Part shown: one piece after another, positions 33,200-40,728 of the stretch | Layout of the letters: the number at the start of each line of letters is the position of its first letter | Position numbering within the stretch: position 1 is the stretch's first letter | Source of the DNA: Bdellovibrio sp. KM01 | GTDB lineage: Bacteria; Bdellovibrionota; Bdellovibrionia; Bdellovibrionales; Bdellovibrionaceae | Direction: 5' to 3' | Assembly (NCBI RefSeq): GCF_013752535.1 | Contig: NZ_CP058348.1 | Coordinates: forward strand, 1,178,001 to 1,242,000 | DNA length: 64,000 nucleotides | Translations under genes and position numbers: made by a program | Notes under the pieces: model-generated | The model's database searches: none | What the model saw: the letters and a program-made list of their open reading frames with translations, nothing else | What the model was told of the DNA's origin: nothing

Positions 33200-34060
33200 C
33201 TAGGGCTTAAAATAACTTTTACTTTCATCGACCAAATTGAATCCATCCACCAGATTTCCTTGGATATTTACGCCCCAGTGCAAGTGTGGGCCGGAGACTC
33301 GCCCGGTTTTTCCGGCAAGACCGATGATTTGACCTTTTTCTACCATATCACCGACTGCGACCAAGCGTTTGGACAGATGGTTGTAAACCGTAAAGATGCC
33401 AATGCCGTGATCGACGATCACAATATTGCCTGACATATAGAACTCTTGGGATAAGACGACCTTGCCGCGATTGGCGACTGGAATTTTTTTGCCGACGCCT
33501 GCGCGGAAATCGATCCCTAAATGTTCGCCGATCTTTTTGCCGTGGTTGTAGTTTCTTTTAATTCCAAAGGGGCTAGTGATCTTGGTTTTAAGAGGCAAAA
33601 TAAAGGGCTCGGTGATTTGTAGGGTATCTAATGAAGAAGCATAAACTTGTTTTGCTAAAGCCATTTCCGCTTCAACTCGTTTTTTGATCTCGTCAGGGAC
33701 AACCACGCGGGTCGAGTCGACGTGCAGGTTTTCGTGCGCGAACTCTTTTGGTTCGACGGTAAAGTTGATTTTCGTTAAGACTTTTTCATCGTCCTTTAAA
33801 ACACACTGAAAGGGCTCAAGTTTTGAAAAGTAACTTTCTGAAACCACTGCCGTATAACGTTCCTTGTTGTCTTGAAGGGGAAGTCTGACATCGCGGCAGG
33901 AAAAGTTCGGATGAGCAGCTCCGCCGGGAAATTTAAGGAATTTCACCTCGCCCGGTCTGATTTTTTCCTGCAGGACTGTTTCTGCAGCCCTCGCAATATG
34001 GGAAAGAACAGTCAGTGAAAATGTCACGGCAAGGATGTGGGCTGTGCTTTTTAGTTTCAT
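33200..34060 (-). CDS. Secreted M23 (LytM) peptidase
   Basis: The 286-residue protein has a signal peptide (AHILAVTFSLTVLSHIARA), a beta-rich N-terminal part, and a C-terminal LytM domain. The domain has zinc-binding HLGIDFRAGVGKKI, VDHGIGIFTVYNHLS and GRVSGPHLHWGVN. It should cleave peptidoglycan cross-links or bind wall. All residues of the HxxxD and HxH motifs are visible, so it is likely active. An adjacent small TM gene follows on the same strand. Confidence 0.93.
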   Translation of the reverse strand: MKLKSTAHILAVTFSLTVLSHIARAAETVLQEKIRPGEVKFLKFPGGAAHPNFSCRDVRLPLQDNKERYTAVVSESYFSKLEPFQCVLKDDEKVLTKINFTVEPKEFAHENLHVDSTRVVVPDEIKKRVEAEMALAKQVYASSLDTLQITEPFILPLKTKITSPFGIKRNYNHGKKIGEHLGIDFRAGVGKKIPVANRGKVVLSQEFYMSGNIVIVDHGIGIFTVYNHLSKRLVAVGDMVEKGQIIGLAGKTGRVSGPHLHWGVNIQGNLVDGFNLVDESKSYFKP

Positions 34061-34108
34061 TTAATTATTTGAACACACAAATACGTTTCGAGAGAAATGC
34101 CCAAGTAA

Positions 34109-34114
34109 TTGACA
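34109..34114 (+). promoter_or_regulatory. Consensus -35-like TTGACA
   Basis: Perfect TTGACA about 70 bases before the protease ATG at 34185. No good -10 is found at 16-18 bases. Confidence 0.25.
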
Positions 34115-34184
34115 TAGCGCTTTATCGATACATGTTGTTTATTACCAAATGTTAACTCCATAATATTTGTTGGAGGGACCACGG

Positions 34185-35696
34185 ATGAGATCATTACTTA
34201 TTTTAGCTCTATGCTTATTTGTCCAGGCAGGACATGCAGAGCTTATCAATGTTCAGCAGTTAAATCAGAAAATTCAAAGAAACGGTGGCGAGTGGCAAGC
34301 GCAAAGCAACCACATGACCAAGCTTTCGAAATCAGAAGCGAAACACCGAATGGGTCTTCGTTTGGATCAGGCTCCTGATGTTGAGTTTGTGATGCCAGAG
34401 TCTCCGAATCGTATGGAGTTGCCTGCGGTATTGGACTGGAGAAATAAAGACGGTCAAAACTGGGTGTCTCCAATTTTGGATCAAGCCAACTGCGGCAGCT
34501 GTGTGGCTTTTGCGGCTGTGGGAGTTTTCGAAACGCAGTACAAAATTAATTCCTTACTGCCAAACTTCAACGCTAAATTTTCACCACAAAACTTGTTTTC
34601 GTGCGGTGGTGGTAAATGTAATTGGGGATGGCGTCCAGAAGGGGCAGCGAAATGGCTGACAACGTACGGAGTTCCTGATGAAGCATGTATGCCCTATGCA
34701 TCTGGTGCAACCGGTGAAGACGTGGCTTGTCGTGCAAGCTGTCCAGATACTGTGCAAAGAAGTGTGAAGCTTGCGGGTTATTCCACGCCCACACGCGGTT
34801 CGCAAGATCTGAACGCCGTAAAAATGGCGCTGCAAAAAGGACCCTTGGTCACAACTTTGACGGTGTATGCCGACTTTATGGCCTACGCTGGCGGCGTTTA
34901 CAAACACGTTGATGGCAACTATCTGGGTGGTCACGCGATTTCTATCGTTGGTTATGACGACACAAAACAAGCTTTCATCATTCGCAACAGCTGGGGCGAA
35001 GAGTGGGGTGAAAAAGGTTTTGGTTATGTCGCGTATTCTGATCAATCCGGTGTGGGTGACGATACGTGGTTATATAAAATGCAACCTCTTGCGGGTGGCG
35101 TTTCTGTGGAATCTCCGGCTGATTACTCTTACTTTACGAAAACAGTTCCGGTGAAAGCGACTTCGACATACTCTTCCACTGATTCTTTGGCGGTGGCTAT
35201 TTACAACAGTCAAAACCAAGTGGTTGCGAATTTGAATTGCCTGACGGCGGACTGTGCTCAAGACCTAGATGTCAGTTCTTTGGCAGATGGTCGCTATGAA
35301 GTTCAAGTTTTCGCCATGGGAACTCGCGGTGAAAAAGTGGGTTCTTCTGAAAGACATTTCTTTTATGTTGTGAACCAAGCTCCTTCAGTAAATATCACTT
35401 TCAAAGGTTACGATGGCACCGACCTATCCAAAGCTTTGAACGGCCGTATCCAAGTTGAAGTGTCATCAACGACAAGCTCCGTTCCACTCAGTTCAATCGA
35501 ATTCCACCACGTGGGCCCAGATGGTAAAGACCAGGTTCGCTCGGCTTCGATTGTTCCGGCAAGAATGACTATGGGTTGGAGAACGAATCTTGTTCCAGAT
35601 GGTCAGTATGAGATTTGGTTCACGGGTCATGTGAAATCAAACGGCATGGATGTTGTGGTTGAAAGCCCTCGCCAAAAAGTGAAAGTGGCAAACTAA
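34185..35696 (+). CDS. Secreted papain-like (C1) cysteine protease with C-terminal Ig-like domains
   Basis: The 503-residue protein has a signal peptide (LLILALCLFVQAGHA). The C1 catalytic domain has Gln100 and Cys106 (LDQANCGSCVAFA), His250 (GGHAISIVGYD) and Asn268 (IIRNSWGEEWGEKGFGY); the residue after the catalytic Cys is Val rather than the usual Trp. The last 200 residues form two Ig/fibronectin-like segments (SVESPADYSYF, SVNITFKGYDG) likely for binding. ATG 34185 has GGAGGG upstream. Confidence 0.92.
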   Translation: MRSLLILALCLFVQAGHAELINVQQLNQKIQRNGGEWQAQSNHMTKLSKSEAKHRMGLRLDQAPDVEFVMPESPNRMELPAVLDWRNKDGQNWVSPILDQANCGSCVAFAAVGVFETQYKINSLLPNFNAKFSPQNLFSCGGGKCNWGWRPEGAAKWLTTYGVPDEACMPYASGATGEDVACRASCPDTVQRSVKLAGYSTPTRGSQDLNAVKMALQKGPLVTTLTVYADFMAYAGGVYKHVDGNYLGGHAISIVGYDDTKQAFIIRNSWGEEWGEKGFGYVAYSDQSGVGDDTWLYKMQPLAGGVSVESPADYSYFTKTVPVKATSTYSSTDSLAVAIYNSQNQVVANLNCLTADCAQDLDVSSLADGRYEVQVFAMGTRGEKVGSSERHFFYVVNQAPSVNITFKGYDGTDLSKALNGRIQVEVSSTTSSVPLSSIEFHHVGPDGKDQVRSASIVPARMTMGWRTNLVPDGQYEIWFTGHVKSNGMDVVVESPRQKVKVAN

Positions 35697-35714
35697 AAAG
35701 AAATTGATCACAAA

Positions 35715-35748
35715 ATAAAAAACCCGCTGTTAAAGGCGGGTTTTTTAT
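35715..35748. terminator. Intrinsic terminator
   Basis: AACCCGC/GCGGGTT stem, 8-base loop and T-run. Confidence 0.88.
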
Positions 35749-35789
35749 TTGCGGGCCGAGTGAAATCCCGCATGGCGATGATTCCCTAG

Positions 35790-36311
35790 TCAGCGGAAAT
35801 CCGTCGCCTGCATTTCGAAAACAAGGAACTCCTGACCATCTTCGGTGACGCGATTGACTTCTTTCATTCCGAGTCGCTGGGCAAGGGCAATCGACGCCGT
35901 GTTGGCAGGCATTATTTGAGCGATGATTTTTTTAAATTTCAAAGTATTAAAGCCATAATCCAAGCAAGCTTGCGCTGCTTCACTGGCGTAACCTTTTCCC
36001 CAGGAAGACTTCATGAAGCGATAACCCAAATCTATTTGCTGAATGTCTTCCAGCCACTTGAGTCCACACCAGCCAAGTTTTTTGCGGGAATGTTTTTCGA
36101 TCACAACAAAGCGACCAATTCTGCGGTCCAGGAATTGAGAGCGAATGCTAGCGATAAGATTACTGGCTTGAGCTGCGTCGATTGGGCCGTCGGGAACATA
36201 GCGAGTGATTTCGGGATCAGAATTCAACTCGACCATAAAATCAACGTCATCCGGGCGATGTGGCCTTAACTCTAATCGAGCAGTGAGTATTTTGAAATTA
36301 TCTATAGTCAT
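35790..36311 (-). CDS. GNAT acetyltransferase, RimJ/RimL type
   Basis: The 173-residue protein shows the RimJ/L pattern: LTARLELRPHRPDDVDFMVE, SDPEITRYVP, GWCGLKWLE, and RFMKSSWGKGYASEAAQACL with the acetyl-CoA loop (GKGYAS). NTASIALAQRLGMKE is motif B. Target unknown (N-terminal protein, small molecule or other). Confidence 0.9.
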   Translation of the reverse strand: MTIDNFKILTARLELRPHRPDDVDFMVELNSDPEITRYVPDGPIDAAQASNLIASIRSQFLDRRIGRFVVIEKHSRKKLGWCGLKWLEDIQQIDLGYRFMKSSWGKGYASEAAQACLDYGFNTLKFKKIIAQIMPANTASIALAQRLGMKEVNRVTEDGQEFLVFEMQATDFR

Positions 36312-36378
36312 CCATTAAAGATAACAGGCTTACGTATGTCTTTGAAGACGGAAATGGCAGACGGGTATCGCTTTTAAT

Positions 36379-37263
36379 TTAAAGCGGATAATTAGCCGAT
36401 TTTCCGGTTTGAAGGTCGGAGGGGCGTGTGCCTATTTGAGCAGGTTCAAAAACTTGAACTGTGATTTTTTCGGCAGTAATCACAAAAACCACAGGATTGA
36501 TCTTTCCGTAGAATCCGGCAGGCTCTCCGTGCATTTCTAAGGTCATATTCGATTCAGGGTTCTTTTCTTTTAACAGAGCGTTGAACTTCTGTTCCCATGC
36601 GTCTTTCATTTTCATTAGAGCCGGTTGGTTCACAGAAATATCTAGGTCAGAAGTTTTTAACTGCGCTTTACCGTTGATAAAGCTTCCACCTAAAATAATC
36701 GTTAAAGCAGGGCCACTGTGAGTGGTCTGCAAAGCAGGCAATTGGCTTTGCAGGTATTCGGCGTAAAGAATCACATCTTGAGCATCATACCGCGTACCGA
36801 AAAGCTGCTTTTGTTCCAGCAGGAAATTCTGGTAAAGCTCTTTACCAGATTTACCTGCAGCGTGGCCTTCTGCAAATTTAAGATCATGGCGTTGCACCAA
36901 AGCCAACGTATAGTCTAAAAGGCGACGTCCCCCAATGTGCCAAGCTGCAAGGGGATTGGGATCTTTCTTCGGAACTTGGCGATATGCCTGCCCGATAATT
37001 TTTAGCTCTTCAAGTTGCTGTTCAGTCGTTTCGCTTTGAATTTTCTTTGCTAAATGGCGCGCCAGGAAAAAGTCTTTGGAGCCTTTGGAAAACTCACTGA
37101 TCAGTTGATCTTCGCGGTGGTTGGCGAATACATGCGCACAAACTGGAGTCGCAGTGACACTTTGAGTGAACAGCAGGAAGAATATCGACAGCACAATCGC
37201 AGGTCTGCGACAGAGGCAATTTAAAAGTCGATATAGAGGGAAACCACGGTTCTGCAATTCCAT
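36379..37263 (-). CDS. Secreted protein with nucleotidyltransferase-like GG/S-DxD motif
   Basis: About 294 residues from ATG 37263, beginning with a positively charged segment and a signal peptide (AIVLSIFFLLFTQSVTATPV). A helical central part follows. Then ILGGSFINGKAQLKTSDLDI matches the GS-x(n)-DxD pattern of the Pol-beta nucleotidyltransferase fold. The start is uncertain (frame open to 37344). An exported nucleotidyltransferase-like domain is odd because ATP is scarce outside the cytoplasm. Confidence 0.6.
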   Translation of the reverse strand: MELQNRGFPLYRLLNCLCRRPAIVLSIFFLLFTQSVTATPVCAHVFANHREDQLISEFSKGSKDFFLARHLAKKIQSETTEQQLEELKIIGQAYRQVPKKDPNPLAAWHIGGRRLLDYTLALVQRHDLKFAEGHAAGKSGKELYQNFLLEQKQLFGTRYDAQDVILYAEYLQSQLPALQTTHSGPALTIILGGSFINGKAQLKTSDLDISVNQPALMKMKDAWEQKFNALLKEKNPESNMTLEMHGEPAGFYGKINPVVFVITAEKITVQVFEPAQIGTRPSDLQTGKSANYPL

Positions 37264-37418
37264 ACAGAACATTATCCAAAGAGGATGCCAGGGGAGTGTC
37301 TCAGAATGAGATTCTGTAAAGTCGATATCATGCTCGATGTCCACGGGATTGAGAGATTTCTACGACGCATGCAGCAACCGGAGCGGCAGTGGATATTGTT
37401 TTCCCGAAATGTTGAAAT

Positions 37419-37446
37419 CAAAGCTCGGTAGAATAGCCGAGCTTTG
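37419..37446 (-). terminator. Hairpin downstream of DUF1428 gene
   Basis: CAAAGCTCGG/CCGAGCTTTG with 8-base loop; T-tail weak. Confidence 0.55.
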
Positions 37447-37455
37447 TAGCTGATA

Positions 37456-37821
37456 TTACTTCTTATTGCTCACCAGAACTTTAAAACCACCGACCGAGAA
37501 TCGCTTCATCGAAAAGATCTCTTCCATTTGCTTCTTGTCCATTTGTTCAAATTCCCTGTGAACTTTTTTATTCACTTGCTGGCTGTGAGCTTTGGACTTG
37601 TAAACGATGAAAGCAAAAATCACGGTTTCGTCTTTCTTTAATTTACAAAGTTTTGGGAAGGGCAATCCATAAGGAACGTCGAGCTTATCGCCAATGCACT
37701 CATAATATTCAAGCGCGCCATGCTTCATCCAGGTCTTCATGCCTAGAGTAGCCATTTTTTTATATTTCTTTACATTTTTCTTAGCGATTGGAATCACATA
37801 ACCGTCAACGTAACGACTCAT
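37456..37821 (-). CDS. DUF1428 family protein
   Basis: The 121-residue protein matches this small ferredoxin-like family: MSRYVDGYVIPIAKKNVKKY, MKHGALEYYECIGD, and ETVIFAFIVYKSKAHSQQVN. GGAGG stands five bases before ATG 37821; the longer open frame upstream is not used. Biochemical role unknown. Confidence 0.85.
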   Translation of the reverse strand: MSRYVDGYVIPIAKKNVKKYKKMATLGMKTWMKHGALEYYECIGDKLDVPYGLPFPKLCKLKKDETVIFAFIVYKSKAHSQQVNKKVHREFEQMDKKQMEEIFSMKRFSVGGFKVLVSNKK

Positions 37822-37955
37822 AAAAACCTCCATGGTTGATGCAATTATTGGAACATGCTTTGGAGGTTCGGTCCAAGGGAACAAAGACCAGTTTAGATTC
37901 AAATTTGAGAATGGAGTAAGTAACTTTTAGTATTACAGCGACGCACACAGCTACC

Positions 37956-37978
37956 GCAGCGGAGGTGGAAATTGCGAA
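37956..37978 (+). repeat. Dispersed 23-bp repeat, copy 2
   Basis: Matches 5031-5053 at 21 of 23 positions; see copy 1. Located in the gap between two minus-strand genes. Confidence 0.35.
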
Positions 37979-38038
37979 TTGTTAATTCTGAAATTTCGGC
38001 GCTCGCGAGAAAGCAGCGCCTTTGTGTGAAACAGGAAA

Positions 38039-38326
38039 CTACATTTCCTCAAGCGCGATGTTGAAGTCGTGTTCGGAGATCGCTTCGATGCCTTCTTCTT
38101 CCAAAATATCTTGCGCTACAACTTGAGCGTCTAAAAGCTTATCGACGTTGTCGCTGACGAAACCCGTTTTAAAGATCACTTTCTTTTTAGAACCTTCAAC
38201 ACCGATCACCGCAACAGAACCGTCAACGCCCGTGATGAAGACGCCACCCAGGATGTCAGAAGATGCGTTGATTTCTTTCAGGTGAGTTTTGATAAGCTTT
38301 GTAAGTTCAGTTTTGATCTCTTGCAT
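38039..38326 (-). CDS. Small conserved-looking protein of unknown function
   Basis: A 95-residue protein with a helical start (LTKLIKTHLKEINASSD), a beta segment GGVFITGVDGSVAVIGVEGS, and an acidic helical end (DILEEEGIEAISEHDFNIAL). ATG 38326 has GGGAGG upstream on its strand. No signal peptide. No family recognised. Confidence 0.6.
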   Translation of the reverse strand: MQEIKTELTKLIKTHLKEINASSDILGGVFITGVDGSVAVIGVEGSKKKVIFKTGFVSDNVDKLLDAQVVAQDILEEEGIEAISEHDFNIALEEM

Positions 38327-38356
38327 GGGAGGCTCTTTTCTAAGATTGAATTGGGC

Positions 38357-38385
38357 AAAAAAAAACCCGCGTTTCCGCAGGTTTG
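38357..38385 (-). terminator. Terminator of tRNA-Met
   Basis: On the minus strand ACCTGCGG/CGCGGGT imperfect stem followed by nine Ts. Confidence 0.75.
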
Positions 38386-38448
38386 ATATTTCTCTCAGAG
38401 GCTCATTTCCGGAGAAACTTCCTTGGATACGCGATCCAAGAACAAAAT

Positions 38449-38525
<77 letters not shown>

Positions 38526-38713
38526 AACCGAACGCTTTCGCGTGAGCCGCAAGTTTTATTAGTTCTGCGTCCTTCTGTCAATCCTTGCGTTTGCGTTAAC
38601 TTAAGATTTTCAAAAATCCTAAGGTCCCCGGTCTTTGGTCTTGACCATGCTGTCATATCACAATGGAATAATTACTCGGACATAATGGTCATTCTCAAGG
38701 AGGGGATAATTAT

Positions 38714-40159
38714 ATGAAAAGACTCATGATGGCAGCTCTGTTGCCGGTAATTGTGGCAGGTTGTACGAACTCCCAAAACAACCCGCTAAGCCCTGCGGTT
38801 GGCGGCTCTAACCGCGATATCAAGGTGTCGGCAAACCAACTTACGATCACTGCGATTGACGGGACACCCCTGTCGGACGCGCAAGTTTTAATCGGGGATG
38901 CGCTTAATTCTCCGTTCGAGGGAAACCTTCTAACTGCTGACGCAAATGGTCAAATCGAAATCCCAGCGGGTTGGACTGACACTCAGCCAGTCACGATCCA
39001 CGCTAAGGGTTACGTTCGCCAAACTTACATGGCGGTTTCGCCTGGCGCGGTTTCTTTTAAGCTTCGTCCTTTAAATACAGTGAACCAGTTTGAAGTGAAG
39101 GGGACGGCTCAAGGTCTTCCGATCAAAAATGGTGATGGCAACATCGACTTCGGCTTGGTGATGCAGGGCTTTAGCAAAATGCAACTCTTCGCCTTTAACA
39201 TGGATTCCGTGCTAAGTGCGCAGAACGATAAGATCTCTGCCTTGGGACAAGAGATGGATATCCCAGCGAATCTGTCTTTGCCAAAACAAAGCGAGAAGTA
39301 TGCTTTGTTCACGGTGACTTTGGATAAGCCGGCTTACCGTATTTATTTCGGTCAGCCAGGAGTGACTCGTGTGTTTGTTGCGCGTGGGACGTTCCCGTTT
39401 AAACAAGTCGTGGACGGCGTGCGTGGCGGAGCAAAACTTTATGAAATGCTCAACGTGTTTAACCTAACTGGTGGCGCGATCCGTGATGTGAACCTGTCTA
39501 AAGGAAGCACTTCTTTGGATTTGCCAACGGACGAGATTAAGTTCTCGGTTAAAAACACGGTTGTGGCTCCTCAGTTCCGCGCGGACGAGACATTTATGGC
39601 GGCAGGGTTGTCTGCTCAAGGTGGCTTGCTGCTTCCAACAGATGTTAAAAAGCTTAACGCTGGTCAAAAAATCAGCTTAAACACAGCTCCGAACATGGAA
39701 GCGAATGTTTTGGCAGTTTTGACTAAGACCGAAGATCTTCGTAACAACATCGACCGCGTATCGACTGCGATTATCCCGATGGCGGGGCAAACGACTCCAC
39801 AAGTATTGCCTTTGATCAATAACCCAACAGTTGGAGCGGGTGGTCTTGAGATCGCAATGCCGCAAGTTCAAGGTGTGGCGGGAGTAAATCCTTTGGCAAC
39901 TTACGCTGTGTTCTCGAACGAGATCCAGGTGCAGCAAGGTGCTGACAAAGTAAAGCTGATGAATCAAACATGGGAAGTCTACGCTGACAAATGGGTGAGC
40001 AACCTTAAAGTCCCGGCTTTCCCAGGTGACACGCTTTTGAATGGCAACAAGCGTTGGGAAGTGAACTTTTTAGGCTCACAAACGGCTTCACAAGCACCAA
40101 TGGGTGCTGCTATGATCGAAGCTGCAACACATGTCACACACAGCTCGATTAACTTCTAG
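38714..40159 (+). CDS. Lipoprotein with N-terminal Ig-like (CarboxypepD_reg-type) domain
   Basis: The 481-residue protein has a lipobox (LLPVIVAGCTNSQ). A domain follows with ITAIDGTPLSDAQVLIGDAL, LTADANGQIEIPAGW and ITIHAKGYVRQ-like strands, the pattern of carboxypeptidase regulatory-like or peptidase-associated Ig folds. The remainder is beta-rich with no known motif. AAGGAGGGG precedes the ATG. It overlaps the next lipoprotein gene by 29 bases, so the two are translationally linked. Confidence 0.75.
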   Translation: MKRLMMAALLPVIVAGCTNSQNNPLSPAVGGSNRDIKVSANQLTITAIDGTPLSDAQVLIGDALNSPFEGNLLTADANGQIEIPAGWTDTQPVTIHAKGYVRQTYMAVSPGAVSFKLRPLNTVNQFEVKGTAQGLPIKNGDGNIDFGLVMQGFSKMQLFAFNMDSVLSAQNDKISALGQEMDIPANLSLPKQSEKYALFTVTLDKPAYRIYFGQPGVTRVFVARGTFPFKQVVDGVRGGAKLYEMLNVFNLTGGAIRDVNLSKGSTSLDLPTDEIKFSVKNTVVAPQFRADETFMAAGLSAQGGLLLPTDVKKLNAGQKISLNTAPNMEANVLAVLTKTEDLRNNIDRVSTAIIPMAGQTTPQVLPLINNPTVGAGGLEIAMPQVQGVAGVNPLATYAVFSNEIQVQQGADKVKLMNQTWEVYADKWVSNLKVPAFPGDTLLNGNKRWEVNFLGSQTASQAPMGAAMIEAATHVTHSSINF

Positions 40160-40646
40160 AACTATTTTCGCATCTCTTGTGATCATCACAGGCTGCACCG
40201 TTATGGGTTGCAGCCTTTTTGATAAAAGACCTTCCGCCAACCAACAAATGGCGAAATTCAACAAACAACGAGTGTTCTTCGCGCCCTATGACAATGTGTG
40301 GAGAGCAGCCCACGCTGTTATCAAATTCCCCATCGCCCAAGAAAACCAAGACACCGGTGTGATCGAAACCGAATACATCAAAGGTGTCGACGGCTGGCTT
40401 CCCCCTGACGTCGCAAAACCACCATCCAGTGGTATCCGTTACAAGTTGATGTTCACGTTCGCGAAAGGAACTGCCGACGGCAGAGAATCCACGCGCGTGA
40501 CCATCGATAAAAAAATGGAAATCCTGCGCGACTTTTTCTCGCAACCCGAACCGATGGAATCGGACGGGTTGGAAGAGAAGATTCTTTTTTACCGCATCGA
40601 GCGCGAGCTTGTGGTTATGGATGCTTTGAAGCGGGCTGGGAATTAA
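40131..40646 (+). CDS. Lipoprotein, BamC-like region
   Basis: The 171-residue protein begins with a hydrophobic signal (IFASLVIITGCTVMGCSLFD) with two possible lipid Cys (ITGC, VMGC). YDNVWRAAHAVIKFPIAQEN and TGVIETEYIKG resemble the strand-helix unit of BamC-type lipoproteins. It starts inside the end of the upstream lipoprotein gene. An outer-membrane partner role is a guess. Confidence 0.65.
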   Translation: MSHTARLTSRTIFASLVIITGCTVMGCSLFDKRPSANQQMAKFNKQRVFFAPYDNVWRAAHAVIKFPIAQENQDTGVIETEYIKGVDGWLPPDVAKPPSSGIRYKLMFTFAKGTADGRESTRVTIDKKMEILRDFFSQPEPMESDGLEEKILFYRIERELVVMDALKRAGN

Positions 40647-40728
40647 GTTTTGTATTTCTGCCGCTGCTTTTTTATTCAAAGCTAAGGTCGCAATTTTTTC
40701 CTATGTAAAATATCTTGTTTGATTTTTA

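Noticed and set aside
33029-33433. Plus-strand ORF of 134 codons
   Set aside because: It opposes the M23 peptidase and the small TM gene, and has no ribosome-binding site or recognisable features.
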